Positions 52,922 to 61,666 of a DNA stretch of 64,000 bases are shown here, in pieces. The notes under the pieces are model-generated. The model did not search any database and had not been told where the DNA came from. It saw only the letters and a list, made by a program, of their open reading frames with translations. Every line of letters begins with the position of its first letter. Position 1 is the first letter of the stretch. The position numbers were made by a program, and so were the translations under genes. This DNA is from Pelosinus fermentans JBW45 (lineage in GTDB: Bacteria; Bacillota; Negativicutes; DSM-13327). Where the stretch lies: contig NZ_CP010978.1 in assembly GCF_000271665.2 (NCBI RefSeq), positions 3,564,501-3,628,500 of the forward strand, written 5' to 3'.

Positions 52922-53007
52922 CAAAACCTCCCTCTTAGCGTCATTGAGACACAATCCATATCCAGATTAATTAAGAATATCCTTACATATCCTCATTCAA
53001 TATTTAT

Positions 53008-53023
53008 TGCAAAATGCGTGCCA
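53008..53023 (-). promoter_or_regulatory. Sigma-54 promoter of the TIM-larA operon
   Basis: TGGCACGCATTTTGCA on the minus strand fits the -24/-12 consensus TGGCAC-N5-TTGCA exactly. It lies 87 bp before the TIM-family start. Confidence 0.92.
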
Positions 53024-53100
53024 AATTAATAAAGAACAACAAATCCTATAAATAAAGCAATCTCTCTAAACAAAAAAGATTTGATCCATAAAAAATGTTC

Positions 53101-53140
53101 CATTTTATCGTTCCACTTTGTAACACTGTTCCATTCTATT
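53101..53140. promoter_or_regulatory. Activator site of the TIM-larA operon
   Basis: A 40-bp block beginning CATTTTATCGTTCCACT and containing TAACACTGTTCCATT. It is matched at 36 of 40 positions by 54680-54719 before the CHR genes. Both start 78 bases beyond the edge of a sigma-54 promoter. Confidence 0.85.
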
Positions 53141-53264
53141 GCGTAACATTCAAAATTAGCTTTAATTGATAAACTTTAGACAATCAGATCATTCTGTATA
53201 AATCATTCTCTTCCGTCACTCTCTATCAGGCCAGCCGATAAATCTCTTGGCAATTTCTGATTAA

Positions 53265-53804
53265 TTAAAATATTAGTATGCCAATAAAACCAGCCGCAAT
53301 AATTAAATACACCGGATTTATTTTTGTCTTCACAAGAAGTACAAAGCTTACCAACACCAACAGGGTACTTTTTATATCAATCAGATTGCTGCCGCCGATA
53401 ATACCATTACTTGCAGCAAATTTTATTGCCGCATACACAATTGTACCGATTATTGTTGCCCGTAAGCCATAAAATATGGCCTTGACCAACGCATGTTCCT
53501 GATACTTGATAAAAAGTTTACCAAGTATCAAAATGACCAGTAGGGATGGTAATGTAATTCCAGCGCACGCAATTGCCGCGCCAGGTATTCCAGCTAGTTT
53601 AAAGCCAATGACTGTTGCGCTGTTCGCAGCAATAGGACCCGGAGCCATTGCTGCTATGGCAATGATATCGGTAAGCTGCTTTACATCCAGCCATTGATGT
53701 AAATTTACCTGGCTTTCAATAATAGGAATAATGGCATAACCACCGCCAAAGCCGATTAGGCCTATTTTAAAAAATGTTATGAAAATATCAATATATAAGC
53801 TCAT
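53265..53804 (-). CDS. CHR family transporter, half-size subunit
   Basis: 179 aa with about five to six transmembrane helices. FFKIGLIGFGGGYAIIPIIE and DIIAIAAMAPGPIAANSATV are the conserved CHR motifs. Half-size members work as pairs of unlike subunits. Its ATG overlaps the stop of the preceding half-size gene. CHR proteins export chromate in some bacteria, but most family members have unknown anion substrates. It is the second gene of a sigma-54-controlled pair. Confidence 0.9.
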   Translation of the reverse strand: MSLYIDIFITFFKIGLIGFGGGYAIIPIIESQVNLHQWLDVKQLTDIIAIAAMAPGPIAANSATVIGFKLAGIPGAAIACAGITLPSLLVILILGKLFIKYQEHALVKAIFYGLRATIIGTIVYAAIKFAASNGIIGGSNLIDIKSTLLVLVSFVLLVKTKINPVYLIIAAGFIGILIF

Positions 53805-54394
53805 TCTGTTTTTACCGAATTTGAGAACATTTTCTTTACTTTCATTATGGTAATACCGATAAACGCACCCGATAGAATTACTACTATAATGTTAATGTTA
53901 GGGCACAACAAAAGCACCGCCACACATATTAAGCAAATAATCCAGCAAGTCTTATCAATTAAACTTGTTTTTGACATTTTATAAGCGGCTGAAGCAATAA
54001 GGGCAACAATAACCGGACGAATTCCATTGAGCGCTGCCAGGACATAATGATTTGTTTGAAAGAAGACAAACAATGATGCAAGAATAATTACAATGATAAA
54101 AGTTGGAATAACCATACCCAACATAGCGGCAATCGCTCCTGGTATACCGGCAACCTGATATCCAACAAAAATAGCGGAATTGGTGGCAATTGCGCCTGGA
54201 GCCGATTGAGCGAGAACAAAGGTATCCACTATTTGCTTACCTTCAATCCACTTTTTCTTATATACTATCTCTGCTTCTAAAACAGGTATCATGGCAAAGC
54301 CACCACCGAATGAAATGGGAGATAACTTGAAAAATGTAAAAAATAACTCCGACAGGAGTTTAAAATCAATTTCTCGTTCATTAACATTTTCCAT
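53801..54394 (-). CDS. CHR family transporter, half-size subunit
   Basis: 197 aa. FFTFFKLSPISFGGGFAMIP and TFVLAQSAPGAIATNSAIFV are the CHR motifs. It pairs with the downstream half-size subunit, which starts inside its stop codon (4-bp overlap). A sigma-54 promoter (54587-54602) and an activator-like block identical in position to those of the TIM-larA operon lie upstream. So the pair probably belongs to the same regulon and may move an anion linked to that pathway. Confidence 0.9.
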   Translation of the reverse strand: MENVNEREIDFKLLSELFFTFFKLSPISFGGGFAMIPVLEAEIVYKKKWIEGKQIVDTFVLAQSAPGAIATNSAIFVGYQVAGIPGAIAAMLGMVIPTFIIVIILASLFVFFQTNHYVLAALNGIRPVIVALIASAAYKMSKTSLIDKTCWIICLICVAVLLLCPNINIIVVILSGAFIGITIMKVKKMFSNSVKTE

Positions 54395-54586
54395 AAAATA
54401 ACCTCGCTAATTACTATAATATTGTTTGAATTAAGTAAGCCGAATCCTAGCATCATCACCTTTTTAATAGTCTTCTGAGAATCAACTCAGCTCAATTAAC
54501 AGCTTGTTATGCATAATCCTTCCCGGCCTTACAACCAAGTGTTAACATACTTTTATTTGTAGAGAAATTCCCATACTTCTTTATAA

Positions 54587-54602
54587 TGCAAAATACATGC
54601 CA
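54587..54602 (-). promoter_or_regulatory. Sigma-54 promoter of the CHR operon
   Basis: TGGCATGTATTTTGCA on the minus strand fits the -24/-12 consensus. Leader of 190 bp to the first CHR gene. Confidence 0.9.
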
Positions 54603-54679
54603 ACTAAAACTTTGAGCCACAATCCCGTAAAATAAAGAAAAACTTTTAAAATAACAACTTTCTTAACAATAAAATGTAA

Positions 54680-54719
54680 CATTTTATCGTTCCACTCTAT
54701 AACACTGTTCCATTTTATA
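54680..54719. promoter_or_regulatory. Activator site of the CHR operon
   Basis: CATTTTATCGTTCCACTCTA followed by TAACACTGTTCCATTTTATA, the counterpart of 53101-53140 at identical spacing from its sigma-54 promoter. Confidence 0.85.
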
Positions 54720-54841
54720 TCACTTTTTGTTTTACCTTGTTCACACTTAGTACTTATAAAGAACAAATAGATTATTTCCTTTAACAACACAAGAAATGCT
54801 GTCTCCTTTGAAATAAACCAAAGTAAGACAGCATGAATTTT

Positions 54842-56899
54842 TTAAACAGTTTTCCCATAATCATGAAAGTCAATGCCAAACCGCTTCATTTTTCTATATA
54901 ATGTGTTCCGAGCAACTCCCAGCATTTGTGCCGTTATGCTAATATTACCGCCACTTGCCTCCAATGCATTTAATATCGTTTTTTTCTCGTTATCTTTGAG
55001 ACCTAACGTTTCTTCATCCCTATTGGGAATGATAAGCTTATTGCTTACTGCATCATTTTTCTTCATTTCGCGTTCTATTCCCGGATAATTCAATACATCT
55101 TCAGCTTCTATTTTAAAAGCCCCTCGTGCCTTGGCAAAAACAAAACTTCTCTCTAGTACATTTTCGAGCTCTCGAATATTCCCGGGCCAAACATAATTCT
55201 TCATTACTTTAATGGCTGACTCATCCAAAATGTCCGTTGGTATACCTTTAATTGTTAGTATGTTATTTACTAACAGTTCAAGATCATTTTCTCGCTCCCG
55301 CAGCGGCGGTAGATTAATCGTTATCACATTAATACGGTAGAACAGATCCTCACGAAATTCTTTGCGCTGTACCATTTTCCATAGATCAACGTTGCTTGCC
55401 GCGATCATTCTAACCTTTATAGGTATCTCCTCCGTCCCCCCCAAACGTATTACTGTCCTATTTTGAAGAGTTCTTAGTATTTTGGCCTGCATTTCAATAG
55501 GCAGAGAATTAATTTCATCTAAAAAAATGCTCCCTCTATCAGCTAGCTCAAATTTTCCCGGTTGTCCCTCTTTTTTAGCTCCGGTAAAAGCACCGCCTTC
55601 GTAGCCAAAAAGTTCGCTTTCCAGCAAACCATTTGGTATTGCAGCACAATTAATTACAACAAACGGACCATCACTGTATCCACTATCATTATGAATTGCC
55701 TGAGCAAATAATTCTTTGCCGGTTCCACTCTCACCTTCAATTAGCACATTGCTGTCCATTTTAGCAGTCTCTTTTGCTAAACGTAAGGTTTGCTTAAAAT
55801 CGCTACTTTCGCCAATCAAGTTCTCAAAAGTAAAATGAGCTTTCCATCCCACAAAATTCCTAATCATCCCGCGAGTATGACTTCTAGCTTTAAAAGTTCC
55901 TACGACACATCTTAATCCTTTTTCCTGAAATCCAATTGGTCGTATAGTACCCATTAATCTTATTGTTCTCCCTTGCATAGTAAATGAAATTTCTCTATCA
56001 AAAATAGGTTGCTTAGTTTTTAAGACTTCAGAAAACGGGTTATTTTTTCCCCATAAAGAGTCCACTGCCAAACCCGTAATACTATCAAACTCCCCCAACC
56101 CAAAAGACTTCCGAACAACTTTATTAGCCATCATTATACTGCCATTTGCATCTACCACTATCAATGCATCGTTTATCGATTCCATGATTTCTTTGTTAAA
56201 ATTGTTTGCTTGCTCTAACTCATTTCTAACGGATTGCTGCATTAAGCAATATTCTATACTTTTGCCAAGAGCTGTCATCATACCAAGAGTATGAGTGTGT
56301 CTAAGCCAATAATAACCGGCGGCATTTATTACTGCAATCACTTTTCCATTCTCGTCTTTTATCGGTACAGCAGAACAAGTCCAATGCTGTAATGCTACGT
56401 TATAATGCTCCGGTCCGACTAATTGTATTGGTTTTTCAAGTAAAGCCGCCAGATTGATAGCATTCGTACCACACGTAGCTTCACTTCTGCATACTCCTGG
56501 TTTAATCTGGCTATGCGATTTGGAATCATCAAGTACCTTTCGATCGCCACAGTACCACAGTAAATAAATATCTGCGTCAAACAGATCAACTCTAAAACCA
56601 GATCCTTCCACGTTTTCTGCAATTGCTTGCAAAAAAGGTGTTGCTACTTTAATCAGTTGACTATTTTTTTCAAGCCGCTCTTTTAATTCTTTTTCTGATA
56701 GTGTTACATTGGGTATATTATAAGGATCAATTCCTCTATTTCTGGACCGAGTCCATGAACTTAGTACTTCAGCAGATATAATATTATCTGAAACCAGCTT
56801 CCCTGTAGAAAGAAATTGTTCCCATGCCTCCGTTAACGTGCTAATTCTTTGCTGTAGTTTTTCGTAGTTGCTAGCAAACTCTTTCTCCGAAACATCCAA
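54842..56899 (-). CDS. Sigma-54-dependent transcriptional activator (AcoR-like)
   Basis: 685 aa. N-terminal GAF-like sensor (about 60-220, with CRSEATCGTNAINLAALLEK as in AcoR), a PAS domain (about 235-340), then the AAA+ domain: Walker A GESGTGKELFAQAIHN near residue 388, GAFTGA loop (EGGAFTGAKKEG), Walker B FLDEINSL and arginine-finger region. A Fis-type helix-turn-helix ends it (ITAQMLGVARNTLYRKMKRF). It activates sigma-54 promoters; two lie just downstream with shared 40-bp sites. The ligand is presumably the pathway substrate or a product. Confidence 0.95.
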   Translation of the reverse strand: MDVSEKEFASNYEKLQQRISTLTEAWEQFLSTGKLVSDNIISAEVLSSWTRSRNRGIDPYNIPNVTLSEKELKERLEKNSQLIKVATPFLQAIAENVEGSGFRVDLFDADIYLLWYCGDRKVLDDSKSHSQIKPGVCRSEATCGTNAINLAALLEKPIQLVGPEHYNVALQHWTCSAVPIKDENGKVIAVINAAGYYWLRHTHTLGMMTALGKSIEYCLMQQSVRNELEQANNFNKEIMESINDALIVVDANGSIMMANKVVRKSFGLGEFDSITGLAVDSLWGKNNPFSEVLKTKQPIFDREISFTMQGRTIRLMGTIRPIGFQEKGLRCVVGTFKARSHTRGMIRNFVGWKAHFTFENLIGESSDFKQTLRLAKETAKMDSNVLIEGESGTGKELFAQAIHNDSGYSDGPFVVINCAAIPNGLLESELFGYEGGAFTGAKKEGQPGKFELADRGSIFLDEINSLPIEMQAKILRTLQNRTVIRLGGTEEIPIKVRMIAASNVDLWKMVQRKEFREDLFYRINVITINLPPLRERENDLELLVNNILTIKGIPTDILDESAIKVMKNYVWPGNIRELENVLERSFVFAKARGAFKIEAEDVLNYPGIEREMKKNDAVSNKLIIPNRDEETLGLKDNEKKTILNALEASGGNISITAQMLGVARNTLYRKMKRFGIDFHDYGKTV

Positions 56900-57261
56900 T
56901 CAATACCACTCCCTATTGCATAAAATAAATATCAATTTAGTATGGGAGTTCCCATAAAGCAGGTAACCTGTAAGTAGAGTTTTTCATTAAATATGTTACA
57001 TTTTGCGTAGTCATTTTTGTCGTACTATTCTATTAATTACTTTCATTCCACTTTTAATCACAAAATCCTTCACAAAAAATCTGCTTACTGTTACATTTTG
57101 TCTCATAAATTCCATAAAGATACGAATAAAACCTTTATTAATTCTCTTAAAATCAGCTAAAGAATAAATTCATGAGCACGATTATCCATTAAGTATTAGT
57201 CGTATATTTTACAAATAGATAAAATATAGATCAGAACTACTGAACATAACTTCCCCACAAG

Positions 57262-57308
57262 AAAAAAATTGCTGTTTAGCCTTAATTCATCAAAGCCAAA
57301 CAGCAATT
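57262..57308 (-). terminator. Terminator after the Omp85 gene
   Basis: Arms AATTGCTGTTT and AAACAGCAATT; on the minus strand followed by seven T. The rest of 56900-57424 shows no gene; TGTTACATTTTG at about 57090 and 56993 resembles the activator half-sites. Confidence 0.75.
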
Positions 57309-57424
57309 TAATCCTTATAACCATCCTAACTAAAACTATAGGAAATCAATGCCATAACTAACCCTAACTTTGCATTATTAATAGCAGCTTCCTCTTCCTT
57401 TACTATACATGTCCGTAACAACCT

Positions 57425-59185
57425 TTAGAATTGAGTACCAAAGCTAAAATGGCACTTTCCGCCTTCTTTCCCATATCCATAATCAACACGTATTGGTCCT
57501 ACAGGTGTGTTTACGCGTATCCCTGCTCCAATACTATACTTCAAATCATTTAAGTTATAACTACCACTCCAGGCGTTACCAGCATCTGCAAAAATAACAC
57601 CTTGTAACTTATTTGCTATTGGATAGCGATATTCGGCTTTAGCAGTAAACATTTTATCGCCTTTAAATTCGTTATCTTCATAACCACGCAGCGTATCGAT
57701 ACCACCTATAGAAAATTTGCTGGCATCAGGCAGGTCTCCTGAACTGGTACCGGCTGTTACTTGGAATGCCAAAACTTGCTGGCCACCAACTTTAAAATAT
57801 TTGCGTCCGTCAAGGATGTATTTATTGAAATCAAATTCACCCCCAAGAGCTTTTCCCGCAAATTCACTTGTTAAGGAAATACGCTGCCCTTCTGTGGGAC
57901 TAAAAACATTATCACGAGTATCATATACTCTTGCTAAGGTCACGCTATGTACTTCACCGAAATTATCTTTTAGATAATCTGCATTATAATTCTTATCATA
58001 ATAAGTACTGGTCATGTCCGTAGCTGAGTAGTCGACAGGTCCAGATTCATGCTCAATATAAAGATCTTTCCTTTTCGTAAGGGTAATATAATTTTTTACA
58101 TACTCCCCTTCAGGGCGTCCTAAGGTAATGTTAAAGCCTCGAGATCTGCGATAATAAGTAGAACGAAGCTTTGTGTTGTCGCCGTCCAACCCATAATCAC
58201 TCACTTCACTAACCGAATTAAATAAATCCACACTTAATGACGTTTCTTTCTTATCGATATAAGGATTCGTAAAATTGAGACTCCAGCCTGTACCAGCAAT
58301 ACTGGAGTAACCGTGCTGATAGTTTAGGTTAACCTTATTGCCAGATCCGTTAAAATTACTATCTCCCACTCCGATAACCGCTGTCACGCCGTCACTTTCA
58401 CTATAGCCTCCGCCAATCGTAAAGGTTCCGGTTTTTTGCTCTTTAACATCTACTTGGACGATAACGGCATTCGGCTCTCTGCCAGGATTCAATTTCATAT
58501 TTACATCTTCGAAGAATCCAAGATTATTCAGTCTTTGTAAACTCCGCTTTGCATCTTTGGAATTAAAAGCCTCTTGCTCTTTTAATTTTATTTCACGAGT
58601 AATAACATGAGTTTTTGTCTTTTCGTTGCTTTTTACAAGAATACCTTCAATCATACCTTCATTGATGAAAACCTTAAGTATTCCCTCTTGATCCATAGTA
58701 ATATTACTCACCTTGGCTAATATATATCCTTGATCGTGATAATACTGCTCAATGGCTTGTACTTTATCATCAATTATTTTATTATCGCTAAGATTGCCAA
58801 TCATTCCCTTAGATAGGTTTTTCAGGGTCTCACTTGAAACTACTTTAGTTCCTACAAAATCAATACGTTTTATCATCATCTTCTCAGTAACAACATATAT
58901 CACTTTAATGCCTTCTGGTACTTCAATAAAATTAGCTTGTACATCATAAAAACTGCCAAGATCATAAATGGTTTTTAGATCCTGCTGAATAACCTCGGCA
59001 TTGAATGTATCCCCTGGCTTTAGTTTCACCATAGAAAGATCGTGTAATGTTTTGTTGTCACTAATACTTACATCAACAATTTGCTTGCCAGTAAAATCCG
59101 CGGCATAAGCCAAAGTAGCAGGCAAACCTGTCATAATGGCTATTGCTGCTATTAATACATACCTACTGTACCATCTTTTTTTCAT
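57425..59185 (-). CDS. Omp85/BamA-family outer membrane assembly protein
   Basis: 586 aa with a signal peptide (VLIAAIAIMTGLPATLAYA). Three POTRA-like repeats occupy about 30-265 (IVDVSISDNKTLHDLSMVKL, IKRIDFVGTKVVSSETLKNL, REIKLKEQEAFNSKDAKRSL). The C-terminal beta-barrel includes FSIGGIDTLRGYEDNEFKGD with the VRGF/Y-like motif and ends in Phe (FSFGTQF). It should insert beta-barrel proteins in the outer membrane. Three POTRA domains is fewer than in E. coli BamA; whether it is the main BamA or a TamA-like paralogue is unclear. It is strong evidence of a diderm envelope. Confidence 0.92.
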   Translation of the reverse strand: MKKRWYSRYVLIAAIAIMTGLPATLAYAADFTGKQIVDVSISDNKTLHDLSMVKLKPGDTFNAEVIQQDLKTIYDLGSFYDVQANFIEVPEGIKVIYVVTEKMMIKRIDFVGTKVVSSETLKNLSKGMIGNLSDNKIIDDKVQAIEQYYHDQGYILAKVSNITMDQEGILKVFINEGMIEGILVKSNEKTKTHVITREIKLKEQEAFNSKDAKRSLQRLNNLGFFEDVNMKLNPGREPNAVIVQVDVKEQKTGTFTIGGGYSESDGVTAVIGVGDSNFNGSGNKVNLNYQHGYSSIAGTGWSLNFTNPYIDKKETSLSVDLFNSVSEVSDYGLDGDNTKLRSTYYRRSRGFNITLGRPEGEYVKNYITLTKRKDLYIEHESGPVDYSATDMTSTYYDKNYNADYLKDNFGEVHSVTLARVYDTRDNVFSPTEGQRISLTSEFAGKALGGEFDFNKYILDGRKYFKVGGQQVLAFQVTAGTSSGDLPDASKFSIGGIDTLRGYEDNEFKGDKMFTAKAEYRYPIANKLQGVIFADAGNAWSGSYNLNDLKYSIGAGIRVNTPVGPIRVDYGYGKEGGKCHFSFGTQF

Positions 59186-59226
59186 TTATTTCTCCTCAAT
59201 TACATTTAGACAAGCCATTAACCACT

Positions 59227-59817
59227 TTACCACCGTCTATCTCTCGGTCCCGGTCCATGGCGCCAAGGACCATAAGGATGATCCCACCCCCACCAAAAAC
59301 CACCATCAACAATTATAATTCGATCATCTTTATTTTCTTTTTCCCCATCGTGCTGAAGAGTAAATTTAGATTTGCCAGGATGCCATCCATCACTGCCAAT
59401 ATATATATTCTTAGGGTCAATCGTTTCTCCATCCATGAATAACTCAAATGTAACATCCGTTCCACCCTTAACATATAAATCAATTCCTGCTTCTCCTGAC
59501 AAATTGGTGAAGTTAAAATTTATTTTGTCTCGATCACTATTCACATAAGATGAGTCATCCGCCCCTGGCATTTTTACAAAGATATCACTAAATTTACCAT
59601 TTGTACGGATGCTTCCATTAAATATGTGCTTCATTCCTGCTGCACTAGTCCGCAAGTGAAAGCCATCTTTGTCCTGCCACATAAAATATCCCATGCTGTT
59701 ACCTTGCTGAAATTCACTCGGTTTACCTTCAAGCTTTGGTGAATAGGATGCAAAAGTATAACTATTGATACTGAATAGAACGAGTAATATAAGAATTAAT
59801 CCGCCTTTTTTATTCAT
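59227..59817 (-). CDS. Secreted protein, function unknown
   Basis: About 195 aa. Start MNKKGGLILILLVLFSINSY at 59817 gives a signal peptide. The mature part has repeated beta-strand-like segments (GYFMWQDKDGFHLRTSAAGM, DIFVKMPGADDSSYVNSDRD). The C-terminus is rich in Trp, Gly, Pro and Arg (GGFWWGWDHPYGPWRHGPGP). I do not recognise a family. It ends 41 bp before the Omp85 start, so the two may share a transcript. Likely an envelope or surface protein. Confidence 0.7.
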   Translation of the reverse strand: MNKKGGLILILLVLFSINSYTFASYSPKLEGKPSEFQQGNSMGYFMWQDKDGFHLRTSAAGMKHIFNGSIRTNGKFSDIFVKMPGADDSSYVNSDRDKINFNFTNLSGEAGIDLYVKGGTDVTFELFMDGETIDPKNIYIGSDGWHPGKSKFTLQHDGEKENKDDRIIIVDGGFWWGWDHPYGPWRHGPGPRDRRW

Positions 59818-60148
59818 ATCAGATCCCACCCTCTGTTTTAAAAACATGCTCACAATACTAGTTCTGCCTTGTTATACTGCTAAGTATTGTCTACATTTTC
59901 TCCCTCCTATTCTTTTCCTACAGTAAAAGCTTACCAAGTTATTTTCCTTATTTTTCATATTATAAAAGATTTTTGTTACTGTTTTGTTACAATCTATCAA
60001 CAATTATATATTCATTCTATTTGAATATTCTTTTTTATTTTCTATTTTGTCCGAGAAGCTGAGCGATACATCACTGTATCGGTTGTCGCTGTGGATTCGC
60101 TATAGCCCAATGGACCTAAAACAGTACGTTCCAATGCCAATAAATAAA

Positions 60149-60171
60149 CGGCCTCGGAAATTCCGGGGCCG
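60149..60171 (-). terminator. Terminator after the SLH-porin gene
   Basis: CGGCCTCGGA and TCCGGGGCCG arms around a three-base loop; on the minus strand followed by TTTATTTATT. Confidence 0.8.
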
Positions 60172-60179
60172 CAGGAGAT

Positions 60180-61613
60180 TTAATAGAAAAATTCCAGTTT
60201 CATCATGTATGTTTTATCCAGATTATCCGAAGTTAAGGTTGTCAGTCCTTTATTTTTGATCCTAAAGTCTTGGTATTCAAGAGAGGCAACCACATTCTTA
60301 GCTACAACATTCTGGTACGCCAGATAGAGGACATTTACGTTATCAGTACCCTTCATAATAGAATAGGGTTTGGTCGGACCAGCATAAGCAACAGCCATGG
60401 TATCAAAACCACCAGCACCATCGGGTAGTGCACCAGGATCAACACTGCGGTAAGAAACCATCCAAGCATTGGTCCCTTTCTTTGCTGGATTCACAAGATT
60501 AACTCCAGAGTAGAATACTGGGGGGGAGAAAGTGCTATTGGTTAATTCTACTGCCCAAGCTTTTGGATTAGAAGAAAGACCAGTTGTTGCTCCTTCCAAT
60601 TGACTAGAGATGTAATCGCCAAACAACTGATACTTGCCAATTTTAGAAGCAAATCCAGTTGCCCAACCATGGGATTTATCAAATCCCCCGTTCAATCCTA
60701 CATTCATGGTACCAGTACCAGCAGCCGTTGCCGTTCCAGGAACATCCGCCCAGTAATATCCTGCCCGCCAGGACAGTTTATCAGACACTTTCCAACCCAA
60801 TTGTGCATTACTGAGAGTTTTGGCATCCCCGCTAGTACCTGTTCCAGTGCCTAAGTCAGCTAGGGGCTTGACATTATTAACAGCACCAATAAAAGAAACA
60901 TCACCAATTTTCTTATCCAAGCGAATACCATCAACACCAATCGCCTTCCCCATTAGTCCAGCACCAAAGCTATCGAAAGGAAAACGACCAATACGAATGC
61001 TATCAAAACCAAGTTGTTTTTTTGCAGTTATGGCAAAGGCATCAAACCCTGCAGTTGTACCATCCGGACCGGTAGAACTACTATAATTACCAGCTTGACC
61101 ACTGGCTGTCAGTCGTGCAAACCATGACGTCTTTTCATTGATAGTTCCCCATAATTTTACACGTTGTCGGAATTGGAAGCTATCTGAACCGTGAAGTTTC
61201 TTCCCCCCAAGAGGCTGAGGATTATTGGCTACATAGCGAAACCGTGTTTCACCACCAGCCCAGACATTCGTTTTTGCTTCTACCTTCGCTATACGTACGC
61301 CCATACGATTTAATTCTCCGGCAAATTCAGCAGATAATCGATCAATTTCTTTTTTATCAGCCTCATCTGCTTTATCAAACTTGTCAATGGCCTTACCTAC
61401 GATAATTGCCATTTCAAAACGACTCATGGACCTGTCACCCTTGAAATATCCGTCTGGATAGCCATCAATCAAACCATCTTTAGCTAGCCGATTAATCGAA
61501 GCATACGCCCAGTGATCTGTAGGAACATCCGTGAAGGATGCTGCGCAGGTAGTGGCTGTAATTGTCATTGCGACCATTGTAGGTAAGATTGCCTTTTTCA
61601 ATACATTTTTCAT
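60180..61613 (-). CDS. OmpM-type porin with SLH domain
   Basis: 477 aa. A signal peptide (MKNVLKKAILPTMVAMTITA) is followed by one SLH domain at about 26-75 (FTDVPTDHWAYASINRLAKD, YPDGYFKGDRSMSRFEMA) and a short coiled coil (EIDRLSAEFAGELNRMGVRI). The remainder is a porin beta-barrel ending in Phe-Tyr (YMMKLEFFY). In Negativicutes the SLH domain binds polyaminated peptidoglycan and the barrel tethers the outer membrane. It marks a diderm Firmicute. A single-gene unit with a GC-rich terminator. Confidence 0.93.
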   Translation of the reverse strand: MKNVLKKAILPTMVAMTITATTCAASFTDVPTDHWAYASINRLAKDGLIDGYPDGYFKGDRSMSRFEMAIIVGKAIDKFDKADEADKKEIDRLSAEFAGELNRMGVRIAKVEAKTNVWAGGETRFRYVANNPQPLGGKKLHGSDSFQFRQRVKLWGTINEKTSWFARLTASGQAGNYSSSTGPDGTTAGFDAFAITAKKQLGFDSIRIGRFPFDSFGAGLMGKAIGVDGIRLDKKIGDVSFIGAVNNVKPLADLGTGTGTSGDAKTLSNAQLGWKVSDKLSWRAGYYWADVPGTATAAGTGTMNVGLNGGFDKSHGWATGFASKIGKYQLFGDYISSQLEGATTGLSSNPKAWAVELTNSTFSPPVFYSGVNLVNPAKKGTNAWMVSYRSVDPGALPDGAGGFDTMAVAYAGPTKPYSIMKGTDNVNVLYLAYQNVVAKNVVASLEYQDFRIKNKGLTTLTSDNLDKTYMMKLEFFY

Positions 61614-61666
61614 CTTTGCACTCTCCTAATATTATTAAATCAACAGCAGATGATGACGCCATAGAG

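Noticed and set aside
59984-60259. Plus-strand open frame of 91 codons
   Set aside because: No ribosome site, runs through the porin terminator and into its 3' end; only a middle segment looks protein-like.
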